This document shows positions 35,777 through 46,856 of a stretch of DNA of 64,000 bases, in pieces. Each line of letters begins with the position of its first letter. Within the stretch, counting starts at the first letter, position 1. The notes below the pieces were generated by a model, which was not told the origin of the DNA, did not search any database, and worked only from the letters and a program-made list of their open reading frames with translations. Origin of the DNA: Ephydatia muelleri (lineage: Eukaryota; Porifera; Demospongiae; Spongillida; Spongillidae); NCBI GenBank assembly GCA_013339895.1, contig JABACO010000008.1:3427490-3491489 (forward strand), given 5' to 3'. A program made the translations under genes and the position numbers.

Positions 35777-36622
35777 CTAGCAGTGCTCCTGCTTTTCTGG
35801 TGAGTCCTTGTCTGAGGCACTGTCACTATCAGCATCTTTTATGTCCACGTTGTCGAAACCCATCTTTTTCAAAACCGCTTCCAGTGATTTGGCAGATGAT
35901 TTAAAAATCACACCCTCCAACACAGCATATCCTTCAGAAATTATACCATGGAGTTGCTCATTGACATGTTTGTTCAGCTCAAGAAGTGTGCACCACTCAT
36001 TCTCTGTAAAGACTTCCTGCATTGGCACAGTCTCTGTTCCAGTTGATTTGCTTTTGGAAGATCTGAAGTAATCGTGAACATCAAGCTCCCCGCGGAAACC
36101 CACAGCAGTCATTACATCACCAAATGTTACCTGTTCGTAAAATTGTTGAAAAACATAGCGCTCGCGGAGAAAGTGAGCAACGGTAGTGAGAATTGTTCGT
36201 ACAGATTTGACAGCTGCTTTATGTTTGTAATGATTGAATGTTTTCTTAAATGCTGCAGCGTTTTGCTTGTCTAGTCGTTCTATTTGCTTGTCTAGTCGTT
36301 CTATTTGCTTGTCTAGCCGTTCTATTGTCTTATTTAGACCTTGTTTTTCGCTATTTAGATTGTCCAACTTCAATTGAAAGTAACTAAACAGAGCCTTATC
36401 TTCCGCACTGGTGCCTGGTATAGGTTTTCCCCACGCAAAGTGCTTTGCGACGGCCTTGTACTCGTTGCTGTTTAGGATTGCTTCGATTTCTTGATTGGTT
36501 TCTTCGATTTTTTGATAGGTTTGTTGGATTTCTGGATAGGATTCTTCAATTTCTTTACTGGCTTCGTCGATTTTTTCATTCGCTTTGGCAAATTCTTGCG
36601 CATATGGGTATGGAGTAGCCAT
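35777..36622 (-). CDS. Intact member of an unrecognised coiled-coil multi-copy gene family, 281 aa, single exon
   Basis: I do not recognise this protein. It is intronless, unlike its neighbours. Residues ~10-50 are Glu/Lys-rich and helical ('EEIESYPEIQQT'-like pattern), followed by a 'KHFAWGKPIPGTS' loop. A coiled coil has the heptad 'IERLDKQ' three times in a row (encoded by 21-bp tandem repeats). After that come 'HYKHKAAVKSVRTILTTVAH', a globular-looking part ('FGDVMTAVGFRGELDVHDYF', 'ENEWCTLLELNKHVNEQL') and an acidic Ser-rich tail ending 'SASDKDSPEKQEHC'. No signal peptide or membrane segment is seen. Decayed or partial copies lie at 1707-2390 (+) and 63763-64000 (-), each with the same 3' neighbour sequence, so the gene spreads as part of a larger repeat. 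It might be a transposon accessory protein or a host gene captured by one. Confidence 0.65.
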   Translation of the reverse strand: MATPYPYAQEFAKANEKIDEASKEIEESYPEIQQTYQKIEETNQEIEAILNSNEYKAVAKHFAWGKPIPGTSAEDKALFSYFQLKLDNLNSEKQGLNKTIERLDKQIERLDKQIERLDKQNAAAFKKTFNHYKHKAAVKSVRTILTTVAHFLRERYVFQQFYEQVTFGDVMTAVGFRGELDVHDYFRSSKSKSTGTETVPMQEVFTENEWCTLLELNKHVNEQLHGIISEGYAVLEGVIFKSSAKSLEAVLKKMGFDNVDIKDADSDSASDKDSPEKQEHC

Positions 36623-37057
36623 ATCGATAAATAAAATAATACGTCACGTGCTATGGGGATGCAAAGGTTCACTAATTAGACAATACCGTAATTTAAAAAG
36701 AACCAGAACAAAAAGTAATATCAAATCTCATCATGTTTTACGAAACACAAATCATTCTTACTTTGAGACATTTAGTAACAATAAATAGCATCTGCAAGTG
36801 CTGTAACATATCTGTAAACAAAACCATCGACGCGCTAGTACAAGTATTATTATCAGTGAAAATGCGCAGCCCGTTTTCACGTCCATGTGGCTTTGGCGGG
36901 AAGAGAGAGGGTTACTTTAAGCGTGCGTAGTGGAGGAACCAACCGATAGCAAACGTTAGGCGAGTAATAATACTCATCAGCGCACATGGGGAAACACATA
37001 TACAATACTGTACAGAACTAGCCACGATTTTTTTTAAACATGTGTGAGTTTTTAAAG

Positions 37058-37372
37058 GGGCAGTCACAGGAAAAAGTTAGAAACATCCAGTCATGTTTTT
37101 TCAAGCTGGTTTTTAACATAAAACCACTCTGGGACTGGTCTAGCGTGGAAATAGCGTAAATACCATCTTGGGATTAAACGTCCAGGGTGGGAATATTGTA
37201 AAAACCATATGGTCTTGTCCAGGTTTTGTCGAACAAAAACCATGTTGATGCATATTATATAAATTCATTGCTTCAACGTGATTTTTGTTCGACAAAACCA
37301 GGACAATACCAAACGATATTCCCACGCTGGACCACCTATCCCAGACGTTTCTAATTTTTCCTGTGAAAGGGT
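37058..37372. mobile_element. Palindromic MITE, ~315 bp
   Basis: The ends 'cacaggaaaaagttagaaac' and 'gtttctaatttttcctgtg' are inverted copies, and inner words are paired as well ('tttgttcgacaaaacc' near 37287 with its inverse near 37225). The whole sequence can fold into one long imperfect hairpin. No coding capacity. Confidence 0.75.
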
Positions 37373-37604
37373 CCACACACCCACCATGTTTTGTTAAGAA
37401 ATAAGTGATGGATGGAAATCATCTGAAGAGTACATAGTTTACTTCGCCCATTTGATTGTACCATAAAATAATTATGTGTACTGAATCCATGCATCTATAC
37501 ATGTATGTACATGTAAGTTTACACTGGTCTTTTCTTACCAAAACAACCAACCACAAATGATCAGGTGGTCGAATAGCCACCAGTGCAGTTGCCCCTCCCA
37601 CCCA

Positions 37605-37804
37605 CAGTTCCAATTATCCAGCAATCCTGGAGCAGCTGTGGTGTCTCATATGCCTAATGATTGTGAGCCAACCACTGGAGCTTGGAGCTGCCATGTAGGG
37701 CATTGGTATGTACTGACTGTACCATCCGGTGGTTCGTGGCATAGGTCAAACTCAGATTATTGTTCAGCAGGTGGAAGACATGAGACAGTCTGTAGAGATA
37801 ATGG
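37605..37804 (+). CDS. Possible single exon of an unidentified Cys-containing extracellular protein
   Basis: An open stretch lies between an acceptor-like 'cacccacag' and a donor-like 'aatggtaagg'. Its residues include several Cys, Trp and Gly ('DCEPTTGAWSCHVGHWYV', 'GGSWHRSNSDYCSAGG'), which looks like a small disulphide-bonded domain. No neighbouring exon could be joined to it on this strand, so it may be a lone or relic exon. I do not recognise the domain. Confidence 0.25.
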
Positions 37805-38387
37805 TAAGGGTTAAATAAACACTTGTTTAAAGCAATCGCACAAACAGAAGGAGGAAATAATCAACAGCATCAAAGTGACTGACAAGGAATTTGCTGATCC
37901 CTTTGTCAAGGGATTGGGTGAAGCTCTCCAATCCTTAACATCCGTGTGTTAGTTGGCAATCATTTACACAAGACCCTCCAGGTATAACTAAGAATAAAAT
38001 ATGCTCAAATAGTGTATTGGCATGGTGAATACATATTGGATTCGGTCTCATGGGGAAAATGGGAAAGAAGCCAAATTCATTCATAAACCTTGCGAAGGAT
38101 GTACCATTTGGTATCAGATCCTGTGAAACATTTGTTGCTGATTGTTAAGGAGCACTTACTGACTGTAGCTCTACAAAATGTGGTGCCTCCTCCTAACAGA
38201 ATGAAATAATAATACAGCAATTCACGATAAACTTCAACAGTAAGTATTGCTGGTAAAAAAACAAGCATGGCTACAAGAACATATGAGAACTAGTTTGTAC
38301 CTTCTGTTAACTTTAATTTCTAGCTTGATTCCAACTTTCTATCTGTTGGGAACACTACGAAGAGGAAATAAGGTACATCGAGGCTTA

Positions 38388-40615
38388 CCCGCTTTTAACA
38401 GTCATAAATTGCCGTGGCAGGGCTGCTGTGCTGTGCACTTCAACACCACCGCACCCACCACCAACACATGCGGAAAGGAAGGTTCGACTGACAACAGCAA
38501 TGGCAGATCTAGCGGTGCCAACTGAGATGGTTACCGTGCAGATGGGAGCTGTTTGCAAGACAGCTTGCACAAGTGTGTTGCTAGGCAACAGGCCACTTTC
38601 AAAAGTCCACGCCAGGGTGGCAGGTTGGCCGACCTCACAGAGAAGACTTGCAGTCTGCCCTGCATCAAGAGCCTCAACGGCCGGGGGTTTGTTACGGTAA
38701 CGTAACGCATCAGAGAAGCTGAAAGTGACTGGCGACTCAGGAAGTGATGGGAGCACTGAGGATTGGGGAGGGGGAGGAGGCACTGTGAGTGGAAGCAATG
38801 GAAAACAGGGAAGTGCATGTGAGGATGAACATGCTAACTGGTCTGACCTGCAGGTGGGGGAACACACAACGATATGGAGACCTCAGCACAACTAAGCCCC
38901 TGGACGTTGCAGGAGCAGTTGAGGCAGGTCTCGGTTTGGGCCACAATCTCCCTCACCTTGGCTTCGACAAACGCACTTGTGAAGGCCTCAGTGACGGACC
39001 CGCCGAACCGAAGGAGCCCCAGGTCCCAGACTGCACCCCCGGACCCCCATGCCAGCAGGGAGTAGTCTTCTCTGGTGTGTCCGTAGCCTCCGTCGAGGGG
39101 CACAGACCCACCCCTGCCTTCAAACATGCGGTTCAGGGTAGGCGAGGACGGATCAAATACGTAGGTCGTTTGATTGACGTTGAGGCCAATGACTCTCAGT
39201 TCTCTCGAGTACAGACGCTGGGATACTGCTGCCTTCAGCACAATGCTGCCATTGCATAGGGCTTCCTGGATGCAGGGCCGCGTCAAGTTAGCATTCAGGA
39301 TGGACCGGTCTTCGTCTGTGATAAGGATAAAAAGCCGCGTCGCATTTCCGAGGGCATAGCTTCTCAGAGCCATTTCCATGGCACTGTAGCCATCTTCTAC
39401 CTGGCTGCCATCTTGCAGTGACTCTACTACAGAGCAGATATCCTCACTGGAATAGAAGAGCTTGGCTATTGTTGACGGAATAAATGACTCCCTGGGGAGA
39501 CTCTTCACTGCGGTAGTTCCTTCCAAATCTGACGACTCCAAACCTATTCCTCGTGCTGTTACCTATGCCCAGCTTTCGAAGCATGCCATCAAGCTCTACA
39601 ACCATGTTTGGTATCCAGCTGTGCTCCATAGACATGGATCCTGACTCGTCGACAAGCAGAATGACATCAGCTGTCTGATGCGTCTTCAGGATTAATCTGC
39701 TCTTCCCAACCAGAATGGTGTCATTGCCATCTAGAATGCACTGGGATACTGCAAGTAGTGGAAGCACAAAGAACAACGGTTAAAAGATAAATGCATGTAT
39801 AAAGATATATTCGAAATGTAGTGATAATTAAATCAAATTATTATTATGGATAATAATTGGTCACCTATAAAAAAGTGGATTACACAGGAGCCATTTAACC
39901 CATAGATTACTTAACCATCGTGTTGCATAATCTGTTACTGTCTTGATTTTGTGGATATTGAGTTGTCTAGTGCATGCCAGTTAGGTATATTGAAACTCAC
40001 TGGAAACCTTAAAAGAATCTCTGGCCTCTCCAGCAATACTGTTAGCAATGCACAAATATACGCCAACATCGGACAGACGGAAATTGCGAATGGTGAGGAC
40101 TGTCGTGTTGCCGCCTTGGATACCAGACACTACTGCTGTAGAAGACAGTGGCTGTCCATCTTGTCTCACAAAATGCACGTAGGGCTGGGGCACACCGCTA
40201 ACACTGCAGCTTAGATTCACGATTGACAGCATGTTGAGTTGAAGCATGACATTGCCAGAAATGGCGACAATAGATGGAGCAACTGTAAGAGGTTATAACG
40301 AAAAAGTTTTAAAATAAACCTAAACATCTTAGATTATCTTAGATTCGTAGCACTTACTTAAAACATCCAGCATGCCTGACAATGATTGGTTATTAACAGT
40401 GCAGGTGTACACTCCCCCTGACCCCAAGGTCACATTGCGGACTGTCAACTTTGAGCCTGCAGCTGTCGGCAGAGTTTGGTCTGGGTAGGTCCAGGAGTAA
40501 GCGTACTCTTGGGAATCCCCTAATCCCCCCCTCCTTTGGGTAGCAACACTACATTCAAAGACCACTGAACTTCCAACAACAGCAGTGATTGATAAGGGAC
40601 TGACAGACACTACAG
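38388..40615 (-). CDS. VWA-domain protein with Ig-like domains (internal exons, ends not found)
   Basis: Read leftward. Exon 40358-40615 encodes an Ig-like domain ('SSVVFECSVAT', 'GGVYTCTVNN'). Exon 40001-40282 encodes a second ('IVNLSCSVSGVPQPY', 'SDVGVYLCIANSIAGEA'). The region 38848-39748 encodes a von Willebrand A domain with a MIDAS start 'DVILLVDESGSMS', 'NRFGVVRFG', 'EDGYSAMEMAL' and 'FILITDEDRS', then a Cys-rich segment 'TCLNCSCNVQGLSC'. An exon from 38755 down to ~38388 follows. Phases agree between these exons. Inside the VWA part the frame shifts by one between 'RFG' and 'SSEDIC'; a 55-base intron with donor gtctcc would fix it, or there is a 1-base error. Such proteins are usually secreted or cell-surface adhesion molecules. 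The first exon with a signal peptide may lie around 41.6-42.0 kb ('FWHVYFFSFLGFLS'), but I could not connect it. Confidence 0.65.
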
Positions 40616-40619
40616 CTGC

Positions 40620-42004
40620 AAGAAAAGAATACAGCAGCTAAATGGACGAAAGACTGGGTCACTAGACTCAAGATTTTAACCGGTAACTAACAAATAACCA
40701 ATAATTTATCATGTCTGGTCAATAAATAAATAAATCATCAAATCGTCTCCAAACTTTACTCGAGGTCATTGTCCAGTATATATTGACCTTGATTTGCCTT
40801 TGTCCAGAGATCAAACCACTTTTGAACTGTGTGGGTTCAAAGTTTCGACTCTTTGACTTTGAATAAATAAATCACAGCAGTGGGGGCGTTTCTCTCTATA
40901 ACTCAAGTTGACCTTACAGTAAGAAGCACTGAAGGATATGGTAACCCACAACTTCACATCATCATTGGACAATTAGTCATTAATTGTGGGTTTATTGCAA
41001 AAAGAATGGTAACATGTTCAAGTTTTATTTGCCAAAAAGTATTAATCGGGTTCCTGGATGATTGTGCAATTAATATGGTAGCTTTTGTTATGTAGGACTT
41101 CAAAGGTTTTCCATCAAAGATATTTTTTGACACAGGTATTTTATATAGCGTACTGCTGCCATTTTGAGCCATCACAAGCTGAACAACTAATTGCATTGTG
41201 AACTTTACAAAACAAAGGCAGTTCAACACATTTTAACCCCATCTCCATGAAGGACTTAAACTGTGCCAAGAGAATTTATCAATCAGGCTGTGGATGAAAG
41301 GTTTGACCATAGCTGCTCTTTAAGTCATTGTGAACACTCATTCCCTTTCCAGGTTTCCACAAAGGTACCTCTTGAATCTGTCAAGATCTCTCTTCGGCAA
41401 CTCTCAGCCAACTCCTCACCATGAATCCTCCATTTGAAATACTCCTGGACTTTGGTGAAGTACATCATCAGACAGTTGTGCAGTACAGAGCAGTTTTTTC
41501 TCACAAACATGAGCTTATCCACTCTGGTGAATATGGTCAGCTACTAAATGAGGTACAGCAATTTGACGATCATCTCAATGCAGAATACTCTCAAATGCAT
41601 TTATCTTATACATATACCTCTGTAGTTCAAGTATGGTCAGCTCCCTACTACGCTCACGCTAACATCGAGTGATGCAACTGTGTGTTTAGTGCGAGGGTTT
41701 GAAGCAATGGCCCTGGCTGATGGGACTGCACTTTTGAACAAATTTGACTGTCCGTTATTCTCATTATCATGAACTATTCTCTCAGTGGATAGCACCAACA
41801 TACTTGCAGCAGTCTCTTTTGTCCACGAATGTGATGAAGATGTAGAAAGAAACCCCAAGAACGAGAAGAAATAGACATGCCAAAACTTGTATTCGAACAT
41901 AATTGGAGTAATGTGCTTTTCTGTTACAACATTTATTGTATTCAATAGATTTACTAATAAATTATCCCGAACTAACATATTTAGCGATCCCTGGTACCAG
42001 CTCT
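40620..42004. other. Region without a supported gene
   Basis: Contains a possible signal-peptide-like open frame on the minus strand (41637-41978) and a short word ('ttatgtaggacttcaaaggtt', about 41090-41110) shared with 62915-62935. Otherwise nothing recognisable. Confidence 0.4.
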
Positions 42005-42350
42005 ATAATATGGGGGGTGAACACTGCCATAATTGACACGCGCGCGTTTTTCGAATTCGGGTCGCGTCATTTCGTTACAGCTCCGTAACAGTCTCGTACT
42101 TAGGTGGAGCCATCTCGTTACAGCTCCGTAACAGTATGTTGATCAGAACATTGTGTTGCGGTCCCGTTACAGACCTGATACTGTTATTTATCATAATGTG
42201 CAATTCATTCTATTGCCTCCGTTCCGTACCAGGCCACGCAGGATTTGTTCTAATATTAAGTATCACCATGCTCAGCTTCCTTTCCTCTCGATCCGTGCGT
42301 CTTCGACAGATAGAACGGTACGTTCGTACTGTCGAAGATGCATGGTAGGG
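42005..42350 (+). repeat. Interspersed repeat S, copy 1 (inverted copy at 62360-62640)
   Basis: Starts 'atggggggtgaacactgcca' and runs through 'cgcgcgcgtttttcgaattc' and 'cgttacagctccgtaacag'. The reverse complement of 62360-62640 matches closely at first and then more loosely. This copy has an internal 43-bp duplication ending in 'cagctccgtaacag'. Confidence 0.8.
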
Positions 42351-42517
42351 TACATGTACATATAACTAGGCACCAATGAGAACCCGCAAGTAGCGTGTCC
42401 TTCTGTAAGACCGGCCGGTACTGTCGAAGATGCATGGTAGGGTACATGTACATATAACTAGGCACCAATGAGAACCCGCAAGTAGCGTGTCCTTCTACAT
42501 GTATAAGACCGGCCAGT
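42327..42517 (+). repeat. Tandem duplication, ~95-bp unit x 2
   Basis: The block from 'actgtcgaagatgcatggta' to 'gtgtccttct...taagaccggcc' is present twice. The second copy has an extra 'acatgta'. Part of the word also appears in the repeat S copy near 62395. Confidence 0.85.
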
Positions 42518-43281
42518 ACATTTTTTATACGCGAACCGTCATTTTCTCGGAAACTGTCCCATAAAGTGATAAGTATTTTTTTGCATCTTATGGAAAGTTC
42601 CTTTCTACACCATTGTTGCCTTGATAAGATTTTTGAAGGGCCGGGGTGGGCGGGCCACTGTTGTAACAAGGATTGTTTGCATACGTGTATGACTTCCCTA
42701 ACAGGCATATGCATGATGTTTAACACAAAACGTATACTGAAAGAATGTTAATAATTTGTTTTTAGCCATGGCATACAACATCATCATCATCAGTCTGCAT
42801 GTCAGTGATATCCCTCTTACATGCTCATGTAGTGGAAAGTACACTTAATTGACTGGCTCATTTTTTATCAAGGGGTGTGTGCTTATGCATGGAACATGCA
42901 TCATCACACATGCCAAAGTTCTACATTGAAGTAATATATGTGCAAGTAAGGTATGGTGGGGGCGGGGCATGTGCCTGCTCTAGCAAACAAAACACATCCA
43001 AGTGCAAGACTAAGTTACAGTCTATTCCCTGCGCTCCGAACCACTCGGTTCTGCTCTTAGATAAATGACTCATTTTTCTTTATTTCATTTTGTCATTTTC
43101 CATTTGTTGGGACGAACGAGATGTAATATACGTAAGCAGGATAAATACAATAAGGAATTGCTGCTGCAGTGTGTAGTTCTGTTATAAACCTCAATTTACT
43201 GCTAATTATAAGCACATGCAATACGCCAACATGTATAAATTAGAAATACCCATAAAAGGTGCGCTTTGATTAAAACAAAAA

Positions 43282-45509
43282 ATGGCTTTCGAATGGATCA
43301 GGAGCACTATACTAGCAGTAGTGACCTCTTTAGCTACCATTCAGGATGGAAGAGACATGTCATTTGATGAATTGGAAGGTATCATTACGATTGTGGAATT
43401 AGTGTATCGCGAACTGCTAGTTGCCGAGGTCGTGGTTAACGTTGGTCCAAGGGGTGCCGTGGAATGCGTACAAATGGCTTTGTGTTTCCTAAACGAATTG
43501 CTGGAAGCTAAAAGACGTTGCTATCATCGAACTCAACCCCCGACGGATGTCACTGGCAATGTAGGAAGGCCAAGATTTACTGTCTCTTATGAACAACTGG
43601 AGTATCTTATCGATAGCCATTTTACTGTCCCCCAAATCGCTGATATTATCGGCATTTCACAACGGACTGTACACAGACGAATGTCTGAATTTGGGTTATC
43701 AATTTCAGGTCAATATGCAAACATAACCGATGATTACCTGGATCAAGTGGTTCGAAGCATTCAAAATGAATTTCCCTTATGTGGCAATAGGCTAATGCGG
43801 GGCCATCTGTTAGCCTTAGGCTTGAGGGTTCAGCAGCAGAGGATTAGAGAGTCTCAGAGAAGAGTTGACCATGATGGAAGTATGATGCGTCGTTTGTCAA
43901 CTGTGTATAGACGTGTTTACCGTGTCTCTGGACCTAAAGCATTGTACCATATTGATGGCAACCACAAATTAATACGGTAAGTTTGTTAGCAATTTTGATG
44001 GCACTTGCCTGGTAAAATGAAGTTATATGTTAAGGGGCCGTCCATAAAGTACGTCACGTGCAAAGGGGGGGGGGGGGGGGGGGGGGGGGGGGTCTCAGTC
44101 AGCGTGACAATGCATACATTAAGTATACCATCAGTATGGGATAATGCGTGACGAGGGGGGGGGGGGGGGGGTCCATAAGCGTGACGTACTTTATAGATGG
44201 CCCCATCCATGTGGGTTCTATATGATTTTGGAACTCGTGCATGTGCATGCATGTAGTCTGATTGAAGGTCTTACAGATAATCATTTCTCTCTCTTGCCTT
44301 TGTTAACAAATTCTATAACTTGGGAGTTTTGCCAAGTCTTCCAAGCATAACCTAACTTAGTGGGCATAAAAATTTATCCACAAGCGCCACAATTTAGTAC
44401 AATGTCCCAATTATATGTCATAATGATGTACATGTCATTCATTTTCAGCTGGCGGTTTGTTATTCATGGAGGCATTGATGGGTATAGTCGTCGAATCATA
44501 TACCTTCACTGCTCCAATAACAATAGAGCAGGCACAGTTCTGCAGTTGTTTCTTGCATCTGTAAGAGAATTTGGGCTACCAACCCGAATCCGTGCAGACA
44601 AAGGTGGAGAGAATGCAGAAGTTGCTCGACTGATGCTACAACATCCATTACGTGGACCAGGTAGCTTTATTGCTGGTCGGAGTGTCCACAACCAACGCAT
44701 TGAGAGGTTATGGAGAGATGTGTTCACACTGTGCACTGTATTGTATTACAATCTGTTCTATACCATGGAAGAGGAGGGGGTGCTAGATTGTGAAAATGAA
44801 GTGCATCTCTATTGTCTCCATTATGTATTTTTAAGTCGTATCAATAAAAGCTTGGAAGTATTTAAGGAGGCATGGAATCAACATCCTCTAAGTACTGAAG
44901 GCAACCTTTCTCCATGCCAGTTATGGATCAGTGGAGATTCCAATACAGAAAACCTATCTGAGGTATGATGTTTATAATTGTCATGCGCACTTTTAAATCA
45001 CTAAAAACAACAAACAAGCACACAACACTGTATAAACCCTGAGATAGCAGTACGTGTTTGCTAAGCAGAACTCAGCAAATGTGCAGCTAGCAATAGCATG
45101 GCCCTGATAGACGAATGTGCACTAAATTCATATATTTTAGGCATCCAATTCATTATTATCAACACCATACACTTATAATTAAATAATCTGTCTGCGCAAT
45201 ACCTTACACAATGGTCATCCAGCAATACGAAGGGGGAAAAATGTGGTACCTATGTACTTACACATATGATTGTGAATTATATATTGTTTGCAGGAGGATT
45301 TGAATGCTTACGGCATTGACTGGAATGGTCCACTTGCTGTTTCCAGAAATGATGATGATTATGAGGTCACAGTACCTTATCTTGAATCTCCTTTACCAGA
45401 TGGTGTATTGCACGACTTGCAGGAAAATGTTCATCCTCTTGACCAAAGTTCTAACCATGGCATTGACTTGTACATATCAGCTTTGCAATTTGTTAGTAGT
45501 AGATTGTAA
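43282..45509 (+). CDS. DDE integrase-core (rve-like) protein with helix-turn-helix, 474 aa, 3 exons
   Basis: Exons 43282-43976, 44449-44962 and 45294-45509 join in phase with no stops. Residues ~110-150 contain a helix-turn-helix of the homeodomain-like type ('[20 protein letters not shown]'). A retroviral-integrase-like core starts near residue 225 ('[20 protein letters not shown]', first Asp), then '[13 protein letters not shown]' (second Asp) and '[13 protein letters not shown]' (catalytic Glu). It belongs to the widespread animal family of uncharacterised 'integrase core' proteins related to transposases. All three acidic residues are present, so it may still be active, or it may be a domesticated gene. 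No element ends were found around it. Intron 1 carries a MITE (44036-44206). The first 100 residues are helical and unrecognised. Confidence 0.8.
44036..44206. mobile_element. MITE with GGGGCCGTCCATAAAGTACG ends and poly-G core
   Basis: The ends GGGGCCGTCCATAAAGTACG and CGTACTTTATAGATGGCCCC are inverted copies. The inside holds two long G runs (about 24 G near 44068-44092 and 17 G near 44155-44171). It lies fully within intron 1 of the integrase-core gene. Elements with very similar ends are known in many animal genomes. Confidence 0.8.
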
Positions 45510-45599
45510 GTGAATGTTGTCTATAATTGCAATTTCTTACTTGTGGATTATGGAGAAAGAACATGCACGCACATGAATGCATGTACATTATATGATTAC

Positions 45600-46042
45600 A
45601 GGCGAGGGCAAAAAAAAAACCTGGAGAACATCATCCCCCATCTTTGAAGAGCTCATTAATGTACCATGTGATGTTTTCAATAGGCAAAAGTTTGGGGGTA
45701 CCGTTGATTGCGTTCCTGAAGTCTCTGAATGCTGTTGAAAGGACACTTTATTTGGAAGTTTTTGAGCTAGCAAAGCTTATACTAGTAATGCCGGCCACTA
45801 ATGCAATCAGCGAGAGATCTTTTAGCGCCCTTCGGAGACTGAAGACATGGCTGAGAAATTCAATCGACCAAAATAGGCTAAATCGGTGCACGGTTCTACA
45901 TGTCCTCAAGACTGAAACAGATTTGTTAAAACAAACTGGCAATGAGTTTATTAGTCGTAATTTAAGCAGGCAGCACTTTTTTTGGCCGATTTGTGTATTA
46001 CTCACTGTATGCATACGGCAAGGCTGTCCTTTGCCATTGTAA
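45600..46042 (+). pseudogene. hAT transposase C-terminal (dimerisation) fragment
   Basis: 'ELAKLILVMPATNAISERSF' and 'SALRRLKTWLRNSIDQNRLN' are typical of the C-terminal dimerisation domain of hAT transposases. The first two thirds of the transposase are missing. It sits only ~90 bp after the integrase-core gene and is cut off at its right by the candidate element starting at 46057. Confidence 0.75.
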
Positions 46043-46856
46043 GAGCAACCAATGTATCACAGGGAAAAAGTTGAAAATACAATGGTTATTTTACCATGTT
46101 TTACCATTCTCTACAACATAGAACAACCATGGTTTTTTCAAATACATCGTTGCTGCTATACGTTGTTGTAAAAATTACAACAAATTACAACATTCGAGTG
46201 ATGTACCACGACAAAACGTTGTAAGCTATTGCATTTGGGCAAACTAACGTAGTGAAAACATTGCGTAATTCCAAATACAAGGGTTTACAATGGTTACAAA
46301 TTATTGATCACGTGACTCCTTACTTAAAGAAATCGCGACGTAACACGTGATGGTTGGTCTTTGTGTGAGCTCCTCGGGAGGACGGAAAGTTGAGTATCTC
46401 TTGTCTTTTGAACAACATGCTACTCAGCTTGTGCGTTAATCTTTCATTCTCGCATCAATCGTAAATGGGGTTTGGGAGGAGCGGTGTTTGAAGAAGTGCG
46501 TGCGTGTACTCAGTATGCTGGGCGGCGTTAGATAAGTGCGATTGTGTGTGCATGTGCGTTTCTATTCTAGACCACTTTCATCTTGTTTAGTGCGCACCGC
46601 TTTCGGTATTTACATATATAGGTGCGTGACGGCATGTGTTGGCCTACAAGTGTGCATTCGAATACATTCTTGTCTTGCTTCCCTTCATGCCCTCAGTAAG
46701 TGCGCAACAGTGCTGGCCTTCTACTAATGTGAATCAATGCCAATGCACCTGTGTATGTGACGGTGGTCCGACATAGGGTGAGTCAACTGTTCACTCTTCT
46801 ATGTGTTTACATGTACAGTATTGTAATCAGAACATTCCCTGGTATAGGTGTGTATT

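Noticed and set aside
38385..39259. Plus-strand open frames over the VWA+Ig gene
   Set aside because: They lie opposite exons with clear VWA and Ig motifs and show no motifs of their own.
41637..41978. First exon with signal peptide for the VWA+Ig gene
   Set aside because: A hydrophobic start is visible, but no donor in the required phase 1 was found to join it to the exon at 40615, so it was not included.
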